Source: CAZMGV01 sp964621525 [NCBI: uncultured bacterium]
GTDB lineage: Bacteria; JAGRBM01
DNA: 64,000 nucleotides
Reading direction: 5' to 3'
Assembly: GCA_964621525.1 (NCBI GenBank)
Contig: CAZUMS010000002.1
Location: 224,707 to 288,706, forward strand
Shown here: in pieces, positions 17,483 through 28,100 of the stretch
How the letters are laid out: each line of letters starts with the position of its first letter
Numbering within the stretch: the stretch's first letter is position 1
Notes under the pieces: generated by a model
Database searches by the model: none
Told to the model about the DNA's origin: nothing
Seen by the model: the letters and a program-made list of their open reading frames with translations, nothing else
Program-made: the position numbers and the translations under genes

Positions 17483-18861
17483 CAGACCGGTTCGGCGCGT
17501 TCGAGGGGGGTTTCAAACGTCCGGCGGGGGTTACGCGGCCTACGGACGTTGGCCAGCAGGACGATGATACAGCCTATGGATACCGCATAGCTGCTGAGCA
17601 GGACCCAGCTTTGAGGAAGATAGGACTGGTACCGGTCATAGAGGGCGCCGGTGAGCAGATACATGAGGCTGATGATGGCCACATTGAACGGCGTCGCGAG
17701 TCCCGAGACCCGGGGGAAAGATATCCGGCCGAACTGGTCTGCGTGCAAGGCGGAAAAAAGCGGCAGGCAGCCGCCGACCCCAAGTCCGTAGAGAAGGACT
17801 CCGGCAATCAGCACGAAGTCCATATGGATGCCGTAGAACTCAAACGGCATCACTGTCCACCAACGGGTTCCAAGGATCAGGATAAAACCGGTGAGTTGCA
17901 TCGAAATTGCCATGATGATGGCACGACGGCGCTCCATCCGGTCTCCGACTGCCCCGAAGATCGGTTTCCCGGCGCCGCAAAGCATGCCGAGGACGGCGAA
18001 AAGGCTGGCGGCGGCAGTCTGGGACCATTGGTAACCGGTATCCCGGGTCGAGAGGTCGGAAACAAACGACTGCAGGATGACGCTCCAGCAGGCCGAAGCG
18101 AGGCTGAGCGACAGGACGGAAAGAATAAACCGCTTGTCCATAAGGATTTCGCGGTATTCGAGCATCCGGTCGGGGGCCGCCAGTTCGTCCACAGGGGGCG
18201 GGGCTTCTTCCTCCACTCCGAGGTCAGAGGGGCTGTTGTAAAAGAGAAGCAGGACCAGCGGCACGATGCTGGCCGTCAGAATGACGGCATTGATCCGGTA
18301 GGCGTCCCGCCAGCCGTGATGGGAGATCAGGTACTGTGTGAGGGGTACGAGCAGCAGTCCCGCACTGGAAATGCCGGCGGAGGCCCAGGAGAAAGACTGG
18401 GCCTTATTCGTCGTGAACCAGTGGTTCAAGGCGGCGTAGTTCGGGATCATGCCAAGCGTGCTGGTCCCAAGCGAGGCCAGCACGCCGAAAGCGATGAAAA
18501 ACTGGAGCCGGTTCTGGGCGCCGGCGATCATGAACAATGAAACCGGAAGCACGATGGCGCCGGTGATGACAACTGCCCGGGGGCCGAAGCGTTCGGTCAT
18601 CCGGGCTGAAAGCGGTCCCCAGATGGCCATAAGAATCGTGTAGCCCGCATAGGCAGTGGTCATCGTGGACACGGTCCAGCCCATGTCCTGCCGGATCGGT
18701 TCGCGGAATATGCCGTAGGTATAGAAAATGAAACCGATCGACCAGAGACCACAGACGAACGCAACGGCGGTCATGGTCCAGCCGTAATAAAAACCCCGGC
18801 CCGCCATGAACCGGCTGACCGGATTGCCACGGATTCCAGCTATCGGAGAACTCGCAGACAC
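17482..18861 (-). CDS. MFS transporter (OFA/monocarboxylate-type)
   Basis: This 459-residue protein has about 12 membrane segments in two halves with a central loop at about 210-235 (EEEAPPPVDELAAPD). The start FYYGWTMTAVAFVCG and the block GPLSARMTERFGPRAVVITG match the oxalate/formate antiporter-monocarboxylate branch of the major facilitator superfamily. It probably carries an organic anion across the inner membrane; the substrate cannot be read. It is monocistronic, converging on the PuuD-like gene and divergent from ptsP. Confidence 0.85.
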   Translation of the reverse strand: MSASSPIAGIRGNPVSRFMAGRGFYYGWTMTAVAFVCGLWSIGFIFYTYGIFREPIRQDMGWTVSTMTTAYAGYTILMAIWGPLSARMTERFGPRAVVITGAIVLPVSLFMIAGAQNRLQFFIAFGVLASLGTSTLGMIPNYAALNHWFTTNKAQSFSWASAGISSAGLLLVPLTQYLISHHGWRDAYRINAVILTASIVPLVLLLFYNSPSDLGVEEEAPPPVDELAAPDRMLEYREILMDKRFILSVLSLSLASACWSVILQSFVSDLSTRDTGYQWSQTAAASLFAVLGMLCGAGKPIFGAVGDRMERRRAIIMAISMQLTGFILILGTRWWTVMPFEFYGIHMDFVLIAGVLLYGLGVGGCLPLFSALHADQFGRISFPRVSGLATPFNVAIISLMYLLTGALYDRYQSYLPQSWVLLSSYAVSIGCIIVLLANVRRPRNPRRTFETPLERAEPV

Positions 18862-19064
18862 ACCGTCCGGTGCCGGCAGAGGGATCGTCGGCGCAGACGC
18901 CGCATCTCCGTCCGGCCCGGCCCCTTGTTAGGGCATGAAACGGGGGAAAGCAAAGCGGTATTCCGGCAGTAGCTCCGTTTTCCTTCGGGGACGGAGAAGG
19001 GATAAGATCGGCAGGTGCTGGCTGACCGGAGCGGCTCCGTCTCGAGCAAAGGAGTTTGGCGACA

Positions 19065-21431
19065 ATGACCGAACGGGCCCTGGATCCGACCTCAAAGAAA
19101 CTGGCTCTGCTGGACAAGATCGCCACGCTGATCGCGAAATCGCACGGTGTTCAGGACATCCTTGCCAGCGTGGTCGTTTCCGTGGCCGAGACGATGGAGA
19201 TGGACGTCTGCTCGGTCTACCTTCTCGACGAGTCGGGTGAATACCTCCAGATGGCCGCCACCAGGGGCCTCGACCAGAACTCGGTCGGCAATGTCCGGCT
19301 TTCGATTCACGAAGGTCTTACCGGTCTGGCGATTGAAAAGATGCAGACTGTTGCCGTCAGGAACGCACAGCTTCACCCCCGGTACAAGTATTTCCCGGAA
19401 ACCCAGGAAGAACGGTTCACATCGTTCCTCGCAACTCCGATCATTCTCCGCGAGAAGGCGATCGGCGTTCTGACCATCCAGACCCGCGAGGCATACGATT
19501 TTTCGCTCGACGATACCCGCATGGTCGCCACCATCGCGAGCCTTGTCGGTACGATCATCCAGAACAGCCGGCTGCTGGACTCGATCGATCGGGCAAAGGT
19601 CGCTTCCGGGGAAGGCGGGAAAGGCAGGAAATCCGACAGCAAGAAGAGCGAGAGCCCTGCGCCGTCCCTCGACGGTGCGATCCTGAGAGGAATACCGGCA
19701 TCGCCAGGTGTGTCCATGGGACGTGCCGTGGTCAAGACGGAAGAGCACGACGCCCTCTTTCTTGACGAGGTCTCCCTCGGACAGAAGGCCGAGCTTGAAC
19801 GCCTGCGCACGGCGGTCAAGGCAGCCGAAACCGACATCAAGGATGCCGAAGCCCGCATCGCGGAAAAGCTGTCCGACGAAGAGGCCAAGATATTCTCGAC
19901 CCATCTTATGTTCCTCGAAGACCCGGGCTTTATCGGCAAGATCGAGCAGAAAATCGGCGACGGCAAAAGTGCACCGCTGGCGATCCGCGATGTGGTCGGC
20001 GCCTACGTGAAGATCCTGAGCGATGCGAAGGATCCCTATGCCCGGGAAAAGGTTATCGACATCGAAGACGTTGGACGCCGCCTCATCAACAAGATCGTCA
20101 ACAAGCCGAAACTGCAGGTCCCATTCAACGACCGCTATATCCTCGTCTCCCACCTTATTACGCCGTCAGATGCGGTGGAACTGGATTCACAAAAGGTGGT
20201 CGGAATGGTCTCGGGACATGGCGGACCGACGTCCCATGCGGCAATTCTGGCGCGCAGTTTCGAGATCCCGTCGGTGGTCGGTATCGAGGACCAGTACCGG
20301 TCGATCCGTACCGGCGACTACCTGATTCTGGACGGCAACACCGGCAATATTCACGTAAATCCCAAGCCGCAGATCCTCAAGGAATTCCGGCGGGTGAAGC
20401 GCGAACTGGACCTGAGCCGCAAGGAACTGGGCGAGAGCGGATCGGGAAAGGCCAAGACGACGGATGGAGTCAAGATCCGGCTGATGGGCAACCTGAATCT
20501 CGTGGCCGATCTCAAGCTCATCAAGCATTACGGCGCAGAAGGAATTGGTCTCTACCGGACCGAGTTTCTTTTCTTCATGCACAAGAGCTTTCCGACCGAA
20601 GAAGAGCAGTTCCGTATCTACAGCCGGGTGGCCAAAGAGACGAAACCGAACGGATGTGTGGTGCGTATCCTGGACGTCGGTGGTGACAAGTTCCTGCAGG
20701 GCCTGAATGAACGGAAAGAAGATAATCCGTATCTGGGCTGGCGTTCGATTCGGGTGCTGCTCGACCTCGTGCATGTGTTCAAGGTTCAGCTTCGTGCCAT
20801 CTTCAGGGCTTCGACCCACGGAAAGCTTTCGATTCTCCTGCCCATGGTCACGAACGTCGAAGAGATCCGGAAAGCGAAAGCGATCATTGAGGAAGTGAAG
20901 CAGGAGCTCCGGCAGGAAGGGCAATCATTCGACAAGAACATCCAGCTCGGCGCGATGGTGGAAGTTCCGACTGCTGTGCTCACGGCCGACGCGCTACTCG
21001 CCGAGTGCGATTTTTTCAGCATTGGAAGCAACGACCTTACGCAATACACACTCGCTGTAGACCGCAACAACCAGCGGGTGGCCAATCTATACGACAGCCT
21101 TCACCCCGGCGTCCTGAAGCTGATCAAGTGGACTGTCGAAGCGGGCGACCGGGCGGGGAAACCCGTCTCGATCTGCGGTGAAATGGGTGCGGACCTTTCG
21201 GCTCTGCCGATCCTGATCGGTCTCGGTCTCACCAGTTTTTCGATTTCGCCGCCGCTGCTTCCGACAGTCCGGTATCTCGCGAGGGCGCTTTCGGCCAGGG
21301 ATTGCCGGCAACTCGCCGAACAGGCGCTTTCCTGTTCGTCCGCCCAGGACGTCCGCAAGCTGGTGAACTCGGAAATTGCCCAGATGCCGGCCTACCGGCT
21401 GGCGCAAATCCGCAACGCGATGAAGGACTGA
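19065..21431 (+). CDS. ptsP: PtsP: GAF-domain phosphoenolpyruvate--protein phosphotransferase (EI-Ntr)
   Basis: This protein is 788 residues from the ATG at 19065, preferred to a TTG at 19056 because GGAG lies only 2 bases from that TTG. It has an N-terminal GAF domain (about 15-165), the EI N-domain, the phospho-histidine in GGPTSHAAILARS (about residue 390), and the PEP-binding barrel with GLYRTEFLFF, GSNDLTQYTLAVDRN and the catalytic cysteine in ISICGEMGAD (about 702). It autophosphorylates from PEP and starts the nitrogen phosphotransferase relay. No HPr-like partner is adjacent. A 13-base palindrome CGGAGC-G-GCTCCG (19027-19039) precedes the start. Confidence 0.95.
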   Translation: MTERALDPTSKKLALLDKIATLIAKSHGVQDILASVVVSVAETMEMDVCSVYLLDESGEYLQMAATRGLDQNSVGNVRLSIHEGLTGLAIEKMQTVAVRNAQLHPRYKYFPETQEERFTSFLATPIILREKAIGVLTIQTREAYDFSLDDTRMVATIASLVGTIIQNSRLLDSIDRAKVASGEGGKGRKSDSKKSESPAPSLDGAILRGIPASPGVSMGRAVVKTEEHDALFLDEVSLGQKAELERLRTAVKAAETDIKDAEARIAEKLSDEEAKIFSTHLMFLEDPGFIGKIEQKIGDGKSAPLAIRDVVGAYVKILSDAKDPYAREKVIDIEDVGRRLINKIVNKPKLQVPFNDRYILVSHLITPSDAVELDSQKVVGMVSGHGGPTSHAAILARSFEIPSVVGIEDQYRSIRTGDYLILDGNTGNIHVNPKPQILKEFRRVKRELDLSRKELGESGSGKAKTTDGVKIRLMGNLNLVADLKLIKHYGAEGIGLYRTEFLFFMHKSFPTEEEQFRIYSRVAKETKPNGCVVRILDVGGDKFLQGLNERKEDNPYLGWRSIRVLLDLVHVFKVQLRAIFRASTHGKLSILLPMVTNVEEIRKAKAIIEEVKQELRQEGQSFDKNIQLGAMVEVPTAVLTADALLAECDFFSIGSNDLTQYTLAVDRNNQRVANLYDSLHPGVLKLIKWTVEAGDRAGKPVSICGEMGADLSALPILIGLGLTSFSISPPLLPTVRYLARALSARDCRQLAEQALSCSSAQDVRKLVNSEIAQMPAYRLAQIRNAMKD

Positions 21432-21450
21432 CCGGAGAGGCATGTAAGGA

Positions 21451-22218
21451 ATGACAAAGGAACGCAGCCGGGATCTAACTGGACGGAAAGCGCTCATTAC
21501 GGGAGCCTCGCGCGGTATCGGCGAAGCCATCGCCATCGGGCTGGCCGAAGCCGGAGCTGATCTGGTGATCGCCTCCCGCAAGGCTGAAGTGCTTGAGGAA
21601 GTCGCGGCCGCCTGCCGCAAGACGGGACGCAAGGTCTTTGTCCATGCGACGAACATGTCCTCCATGGAAGAAATTGAACGGCTCGCGAAGTTCAGTCTCG
21701 ATTCGCTGGGCGGCATGGATGTTCTTGTGAACAATGCTGCAACGAACCCGTATCTCGGACCGGTAATCGGAGCCGATCTCCGGGCATGGGACAAGACCAT
21801 GGATGTAAACGTGAAAGGGCCGTTTCTGCTGGCGAAACTGCTTCACCCGGCACTTTCGGCCAGCGGCCGGGGTTCCATCGTGAACATTGCTTCGATCGCG
21901 GGGTTAAAGCCCTCGGTGGCACTCGGCGTATACAGCGTCTCCAAAGCCGCGCTCATCATGCTGACCAAGGTGATGGCCGCTGAATGGGGCGGGGCGAAGA
22001 TCCGCGTGAATGCGGTGGCGCCGGGAATCGTGAAGACGCAGATGTCCCGGGCCATCTGGGAAAACCCCGCCATGATGAATAGTGCATTGAGCGGTCAGGC
22101 GATGAAACGGATCGGTACGCCCGACGAAATTGCCGATGCCGTGTTGTTCCTTGCCTCCGATGCGTCGTCCTTTACGACCGGAAGCGTGATCGTTGCCGAC
22201 GGCGGCGAAGTGTTCTGA
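21451..22218 (+). CDS. Short-chain dehydrogenase/reductase
   Basis: This 255-residue classical SDR has the cofactor loop TGASRGIGEAI near residues 17-27, NNAATNPYLG, and the catalytic S148, Y161 and K165 (NIASIAG, then YSVSKAAL). The C-terminus ends SVIVADGGEVF. It should be an NAD(P)-dependent alcohol/ketone oxidoreductase of FabG-like shape, with unknown substrate. It begins 20 bases after ptsP and is probably in the same transcript. An acyl or polyol substrate is possible; nothing local decides it. Confidence 0.9.
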   Translation: MTKERSRDLTGRKALITGASRGIGEAIAIGLAEAGADLVIASRKAEVLEEVAAACRKTGRKVFVHATNMSSMEEIERLAKFSLDSLGGMDVLVNNAATNPYLGPVIGADLRAWDKTMDVNVKGPFLLAKLLHPALSASGRGSIVNIASIAGLKPSVALGVYSVSKAALIMLTKVMAAEWGGAKIRVNAVAPGIVKTQMSRAIWENPAMMNSALSGQAMKRIGTPDEIADAVLFLASDASSFTTGSVIVADGGEVF

Positions 22219-22230
22219 CCGGAAATTAAC

Positions 22231-23355
22231 TCAAGGCAGCGGAACGGATTTCAGCAGCTTCCGGGACTGGGGGGCTTTCTCCTGGAGCCGCTTGCTCAAC
22301 GCGGTCTCGAGGCCGTGCTCCCGGTAGGCCTGGACAAAGCCGGTCATCAGGTCCAGCAGACCCCGGACATCGGACCATGCGATTTTTTCGACTGCCAGCT
22401 TCCGCCTGCCCATGTTGTGGTAGTTCACTAGCGGGACCGCCATTCCGGTGGCCCTGAAGCCGAGCGACAGGAATGCGGTAGCCTCGCAGGTACCCCCGTC
22501 CATAATCCGCTGCTGGTAGTGAAAGGCCGGCTTCTCCCGGCGGAGCTTGGCGGCCGTTTCCATAAGCAGACGCGTCGCCTGCGGATCGAATACCCCCGCA
22601 GCGTCTCCCTGGCGAACGATGGGCCCTTTGCCGGGGACGGCCCCGGGCCTCTGGGAACTCGTTTCAATGGAGACAATGAGCGCGTCCGGGGGCAGTTCCG
22701 CAGCTGCGGCAAGGGTTCCATGGAAGCCGTCTTCCTCGGCACGAGTGAGCAGCGCCCGGACGTTCCTAGCTCCGGACAGGCGGCTCAGAAGTTCGATGAT
22801 GCAGGCGGAACCGACGAGGTCGTCAATCCGGATACTTTCAACCCAGCGATTATTGATCCGGCATTCGGTTATCGCCCAGTTACCGACATAGGGGCGGGCT
22901 CGTTCGAGGGGTTGATCAAACACGATCGTGGCCGAGGCGGGCCTGAGGGCGCCCTTGGGAACCTTCACAGAGACGATCCGTCCGGTGATGCTCTGCGCAA
23001 CGCTTCGCCGGACATCCGGTTCGTCATAGGGATAAAACCGGACACGGGCATCTCTAAAGTATTCGGTTCTCACACCGCCCCACCAGCGGGCTGTTTCGCG
23101 CCGGCCGCCTTTGGCAATCAGGGTAAAGCCGGGGTGATCGAGATGTGCGACGAACAGGACCGGGGATTTCGCTCTCAGGTCCCCCGCATGGAGGTTTCCC
23201 CATGCATCCTGCCGCCAGGGGATTCGCCGTTCTCTCAGCAGGTTCTCAGCGGCCGCAATGGTGAAGCGCTCGTAGGTAGTGGCGGCCGGGCAGGGCAGGA
23301 GCATCGCGAGCGCCTGCTTCAAGGATGCAGCTTCTGCGGAAGTGGATTTGTTCAC
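22231..23355 (-). CDS. M42/M20-like metallopeptidase
   Basis: This 374-residue protein has the co-catalytic metallopeptidase ligands: VLFVAHLDHPGFTLIAKGG (His and Asp), DDLVGSACIIELLSRL (bridging Asp), RAEEDGFHGTL (general-base Glu-Glu), SIETSS and a late histidine in PLVNYHNMG. The arrangement is closest to family M42 aminopeptidases, di-metal cytoplasmic enzymes that trim peptides. The GTG start at 23355, 14 bases after the upstream gene's stop, was chosen: the longer open frame reads back through that gene in an unlikely Ser/Arg-rich sequence. It is probably co-transcribed with the PilZ response regulator. Confidence 0.8.
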   Translation of the reverse strand: MNKSTSAEAASLKQALAMLLPCPAATTYERFTIAAAENLLRERRIPWRQDAWGNLHAGDLRAKSPVLFVAHLDHPGFTLIAKGGRRETARWWGGVRTEYFRDARVRFYPYDEPDVRRSVAQSITGRIVSVKVPKGALRPASATIVFDQPLERARPYVGNWAITECRINNRWVESIRIDDLVGSACIIELLSRLSGARNVRALLTRAEEDGFHGTLAAAAELPPDALIVSIETSSQRPGAVPGKGPIVRQGDAAGVFDPQATRLLMETAAKLRREKPAFHYQQRIMDGGTCEATAFLSLGFRATGMAVPLVNYHNMGRRKLAVEKIAWSDVRGLLDLMTGFVQAYREHGLETALSKRLQEKAPQSRKLLKSVPLP

Positions 23356-23368
23356 GCGGTTCGTCCGG

Positions 23369-24493
23369 TCAGTCAAGCCGGTATTTGGCTTCCAGCGCTT
23401 CAAAGCCATCCTTGAACTCGGGCGAGCGGAACTCGATCTGGACGCCGAAACCGGAATCGAGGACCACCAGCTTCTGGGAGCGGTGGGGTTCGGCGACCGA
23501 GGCCCAGACGACCCGGGCCTGTTCCTCGCAGATCTGATTGGAGCCTGGGAAAGTGATGCGCAGGACGATCTCGCCACCCACTTCCGGAAGCTCCAGCGAG
23601 CGGATGCAAAGACCATTCTTCGAGACGTTGACGGTTTCACCCATGATCCAGAACTTGTCGGTTTTGAACTGGACTGGGACATGCAGGGTGTACCGGGGGT
23701 CCCGGCGCGTGTCCGAACTTTCGGCGAACAGCAGCTCGTCGATCCGGTATATAAGATCGAATGGAGGAATCGACTTGTTAATGAAATCGAGCACGCCGAG
23801 TTTCCTGACCTCGGATGTCATCGGGTCCATTGGCCCGAGCGACGTCATCGCTGCAACCAGATAGTTCTGGCCGCCGGGGAGTGTCCTGATCTTCTGAAGG
23901 ACCTGAAGGCCAGTTTCTTTCGGCATGATAAGGTCCAGAAGGATGAGATGGATATAGCGGCCGTAGGCCTCGAGCTTGCGGCAGGCTTCCTCGCTGCCTG
24001 TGGCAGTCAGTACGTCGTATCCGCGTGAAGTCAGGGTGTCCTGGATGAGCGTGACAAAAAATGACGAATCCTCGACCACGAGCACGGTGGGTTTCTCGTT
24101 CGGCAGGATCGATGCCGGATTGAGCCTGAGTTCGGTCAGGGAGTCGATGGCGCTCAGGAGTTCGTCCCGGCGGATCGGCTTGGTGATGACCATGTCCGCG
24201 CCCGCCTTGAAACACTCTTCGGCGATGTCCCGGCTTTCTTCCGCCGTTACCATGATGATGGGGATTTCGCGGGTTTCAGGCGATGCCTTCAGCTCCTGAC
24301 AGGCCTGAAGGCCGTTTTTACGGGGCATCAGGTTATCCATGATGATAATCGCCGGCTTCAGGCTTCGGGCGAGTTCCGTGGCCTGGTGACCGTCCCTGGC
24401 AAGGTGAACGAGCAGCCCTTTCCCCTCGAGGAATTTCTTCTCGATTTCGAGGAACAGCTCGACATCGTCGACCAGCAGGACATTACGGTTCAT
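23369..24493 (-). CDS. Double receiver-domain protein with C-terminal PilZ domain
   Basis: This 374-residue protein has two CheY-like receivers, residues 1-120 with phospho-acceptor D53 and K105, and about 135-250 with D187, then a PilZ domain at about 262-374. The PilZ domain keeps the cyclic-di-GMP signature: R263-x3-R267 and N289-x-S-x2-G294. It may therefore combine two phosphorylation inputs with cyclic-di-GMP binding. No kinase is adjacent. The combination is known in deltaproteobacterial signalling, for example in motility or polysaccharide control, which is inference here. Confidence 0.9.
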   Translation of the reverse strand: MNRNVLLVDDVELFLEIEKKFLEGKGLLVHLARDGHQATELARSLKPAIIIMDNLMPRKNGLQACQELKASPETREIPIIMVTAEESRDIAEECFKAGADMVITKPIRRDELLSAIDSLTELRLNPASILPNEKPTVLVVEDSSFFVTLIQDTLTSRGYDVLTATGSEEACRKLEAYGRYIHLILLDLIMPKETGLQVLQKIRTLPGGQNYLVAAMTSLGPMDPMTSEVRKLGVLDFINKSIPPFDLIYRIDELLFAESSDTRRDPRYTLHVPVQFKTDKFWIMGETVNVSKNGLCIRSLELPEVGGEIVLRITFPGSNQICEEQARVVWASVAEPHRSQKLVVLDSGFGVQIEFRSPEFKDGFEALEAKYRLD

Positions 24494-24569
24494 CGCGAAG
24501 GGCAGGCTCCCAGTGGAAGTGATCCCGCATACTTAGCCAACTTCGGCAGCATATCGAAGGGCGGAGTAC

Positions 24570-24595
24570 AAAATTCGCCCCCGGAAACCGCCGGG
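24570..24595 (-). terminator. Weak candidate terminator after trxA
   Basis: On the minus strand CCCGG (24595-24591), loop CGGTTT, CCGGG (24584-24580), then a GGGCGAATTTTG tail with only four U. It lies between trxA and the receiver-PilZ gene. The stem is 5 bp and the U-run is short and displaced, so efficiency would be low. Confidence 0.35.
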
Positions 24596-24635
24596 AGCAG
24601 CGGTTAGCAGGGGCGATTCCGCAGGAGTCGAACGG

Positions 24636-24959
24636 TCAGACGTGCTTGTCGAGCACACTGGCGATCGAGGCCTTGGGCTGTGCGCCCATGATCTGATCGA
24701 CAGCTTTCCCGTTCTTGAAGACGATCAGGGTCGGAATGGCACGGACGCCGAACTTGCTCGGGGTATCCATGTTCTCGTCGATGTTCATCTTGGCAATCTT
24801 GAACTTGCCGGCATACTGGTTCGTGAGATCTTCCAGCGCGGGCGCGATCGCCTTGCAGGGGCCGCACCAGGGCGCCCAGAAATCAAGCAGTACCGGTACG
24901 CTGGATTTCAGAACTTCGCTGTCGAATGTGCTGTCGGTGATATCAATGGGCTTTGCCAT
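24636..24959 (-). CDS. trxA: Thioredoxin
   Basis: This 107-residue thioredoxin has the active site FWAPWCGPCKAIAPALE with redox cysteines C32 and C35. The IDENMDTPSKFGVRAIPTLI block contains the cis-proline. The length is normal and there is no signal peptide, so it is cytoplasmic. It reduces disulfides in target proteins with electrons from thioredoxin reductase, which is not in the window. It has its own candidate promoter and is divergent from mfd. Confidence 0.97.
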   Translation of the reverse strand: MAKPIDITDSTFDSEVLKSSVPVLLDFWAPWCGPCKAIAPALEDLTNQYAGKFKIAKMNIDENMDTPSKFGVRAIPTLIVFKNGKAVDQIMGAQPKASIASVLDKHV

Positions 24960-24991
24960 GGGCTAACGGACCTCCACAGACCGTCCGGTTC

Positions 24992-25020
24992 ATTTTTCTA
25001 GGTAAGGACCCGCCCGTCAA
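24992..25020 (-). promoter_or_regulatory. Candidate promoter for trxA
   Basis: On the minus strand TTGACG (25020-25015), 17 bases, then AAAAAT (24997-24992), about 30 bases before the trxA ATG. The -35 match is good, the -10 match four of six. Confidence 0.4.
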
Positions 25021-25161
25021 ACCGGGAGTCACTATTTCGTAAGCACCCGTTCGGGGTAGCGGCCCGTACATGAACCGCTCCCCCTTAAAGTGTGCACGAT
25101 TGTGCCGGGGTCAAGGATTGCACCGCCGCCCTGCGTCACTTAGCGTCCGCGCCGGTTCGTT

Positions 25162-28100
25162 TTGAAGACGGACGATGTTACCAGATTTTCTCCTCAGGCC
25201 CTGGCTCCGCTCCTCGGCCGACGGGGGCATTTTGTCCTCGGTGGTCCCAAAGGCGCAGCGGCGGCCTGGCACCTCGCCCAGCTCTACAGGTCAGGGTTTA
25301 TTCCACCGCTTGTGGTGGTGCCGGATCAGCCGGCGGCTGAAAAGCTGCGGGCAGAATGGCTCGCTTTTCTGGGTATCGAACCTGAGGACGATGCGCTCGC
25401 GCTGCCCACGTCCCGCAAGTTCCAGATTCTGGATACCTGGGAAGCGAGGCCGGAGGACGACCGTTCCCCGCCCGTCGAAGTGAGTGCAAACCGGATCGCC
25501 GCACTGTACCAGCTTTTTGCCCGTCCGGGAGAGGCCGTCGTAATCGCCCCGGCCGAAGCCCTGCTGCTCAGGCCCATGCCGCCGCAGATTTTCAGGTCCG
25601 AGTATGACCTGCTGATGGCTGACGAAGCCGTCGATTTCGAAGCAACCGTCCAGCGGTTTTCAGAGCTGGGGTACCGCCGTTCCTCAAGGGTCGAGGACCG
25701 CGGCGAATTTGCCGTCAAGGGATCGATCATCGACATCTATCCGGCAGGCTACGAGCACCCGCTCCGGCTGGATTTCGACACGGACCGGCTCTCTTCGATC
25801 CGGTTTTTCGACACGGGGAGCCAGCGGACCCTGCATCTGACCGAGTTCGACAAGGGGCTTCCGGAGCTGGTCGTACTGCCTGCAAGCGAATTGCTTCTCA
25901 AGGATCCATACCGCAAGCAGGCCCTGGAATATCTCAATACTGAACGTGATCGTGACGGGGTCGACTACCAGACAACGACCCGCATCCGGGACGATGTGGC
26001 GAACGGCCTGCTTGCCGCCGGTCTCGAACTGCTCCTGCCCGCTTTCTATGGACCACTGCCGGGAATTGACAGTTACCTGAAAGGCAGGCTGGTGGTGTGC
26101 GACCCCATCGGCTGCGACCGGGCGATTGAAGACGCGGCGGTCCGCCTGAAGGACTCCTACGCGCGGCGCTTCGAGGAACATCTGCCGATGTCCCGGTATG
26201 CCGAACGGTTCCTTGAACCCGGTGAGCTCCGGGCGATTCTGGAGAAGCATAAGGGGCTGGAACTGTCGGGCCTCGAAGTCTACGAAAAGCTGGATGCGCG
26301 GGAGCACATCAACATCCGGGTTCTGAATGCAGACCGGGAGCTGCATCCGGCGGGCCTGTCCGGCGAGGACACCCCGGTCGAAGGCGCCGTCCGGAAGCTC
26401 GCCGAGTGGAAAGCCGAAGGGTACCGGATCCTGTTCACCGTCCACGCACGCTCGGGGCTTGAACGTATCCGTAACCTCCTGGAAAGCTACGATCTCGCTC
26501 CGCTCCCTGTGGACACATCGGTGCTGCCGAGCCTGACCCGTCCGCTCACGGACAAGGAACTTTCCGCACCCGTCTCCGAACCGCCGCGAGTCGTGACCGG
26601 TCCCCTGAGCGAAGGTTTTGTCATCCCCGGCGAACGGCTCGCCGTGATTGCCGAAAGCGATTTTTTCCACGTCCCGCATCATCGCCCGGCACGTCAGGCG
26701 AAGCGGTCCCTGGAAAGCCTTCTCAGTTCGCTTCAGGACCTCAAAGCCGGGGATTACGTGGTCCATTCGGACTACGGCGTCGGGCGATACCTCGGGCTCA
26801 AGACCGTTCACATTGACCAGATTCCCTACGACGTGATGGAGATCGAGTACTACAGCAGCGACAAGCTGCTGGTTCCGGTGGACCGGTTTCACCTTGTATC
26901 CCGGTACTCATCCGCCGAGGGGAATGAACCGCCGCTGGACCGGCTGGGCGGGACCAGCTGGGAGACAACGAAGAAGAAGGCGAAAGAAGCGGCCCTCAGA
27001 CTCGCCGCCGAGCTGCTGGACATTTATGCCCAGCGGCAGGTGCATCCGTCCTATCCGTCGTCGCCTCCCGGAGATGATTATCGCCGGTTCGAGGCCGAGT
27101 TCGAATACGACGAAACCCCGGATCAGGAGAGGGCCATCTCGGAAGTGCTCGCCGATCTCGAAACCGGGAAACCCATGGACCGTCTCGTTTGCGGAGACGT
27201 AGGCTATGGCAAGACGGAAGTGGCGTTGCGGGCCGCCTACAAGGTCGTGCTGGACGGCAAGCAGGTGGCGCTGCTCGTGCCGACAACCATCCTTGCACAG
27301 CAGCATTACGAGAATTTTCACAAACGATTGGCCCATCATGGCGTCCGGGTCGAGGTGCTCAGCCGGTTCCGGAATGCGGCAGAACAGCGGGATATCCTGA
27401 AGCGGCTCGCGCTCGGGCAGGTCGATATCGTGATTGGGACCCACCGGCTCCTTCAGAACGATGTGACGTTCAAGGACCTTGGGATCGTGATCGTCGATGA
27501 AGAGCACCGTTTCGGCGTCAAGCACAAGGAACGGCTGAAAAGGCTCCGCGTCGTCGCCCATTTCCTGACACTATCGGCGACGCCGATTCCGCGGACACTC
27601 CAGATGTCCATGACGGGACTGCGGGATTTTTCCCTCATCGCCACACCGCCTCAGGACCGGCTGTCGATCCGTACTGTCGTCAGCCGCTATTCCGACCGGA
27701 CCATTGCCGATGCCATCCGGGCTGAAATCTCCCGCGGCGGGCAGGTGTTTTACCTGTTCAACCGGGTTCAGGGGATTGAGGAACGGGCGCGCACGCTTCG
27801 CGAGATGCTTCCAGGAGTCCGCATCGAGATCGGACACGGTCAGATGGACCCGGCCCGCCTGGAAAAGGTGATGCTGGGATTCCTGCACAACGAATTCCAG
27901 GTGCTGCTCTGTACAACGATCGTGGAAAGCGGGCTCGATATCCCCAACGCCAACACTATGATCGTCGAGCGCGCCGACCAGTTCGGTCTCGCCCAGCTCT
28001 ACCAGCTTCGAGGCCGGGTGGGGCGTTCGAACCGGAGGGGGTACTGCTACCTCATGCTCCCGCCGGGAGAGAGGCTCCAGCCCGAAGCGGAAAAGCGCCT

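Noticed and set aside
23356-23682. Upstream extension of the M42-like peptidase frame
   Set aside because: It overlaps the end of the receiver-PilZ gene in another frame and is Ser/Arg-rich without family similarity; GTG 23355 is a better start.
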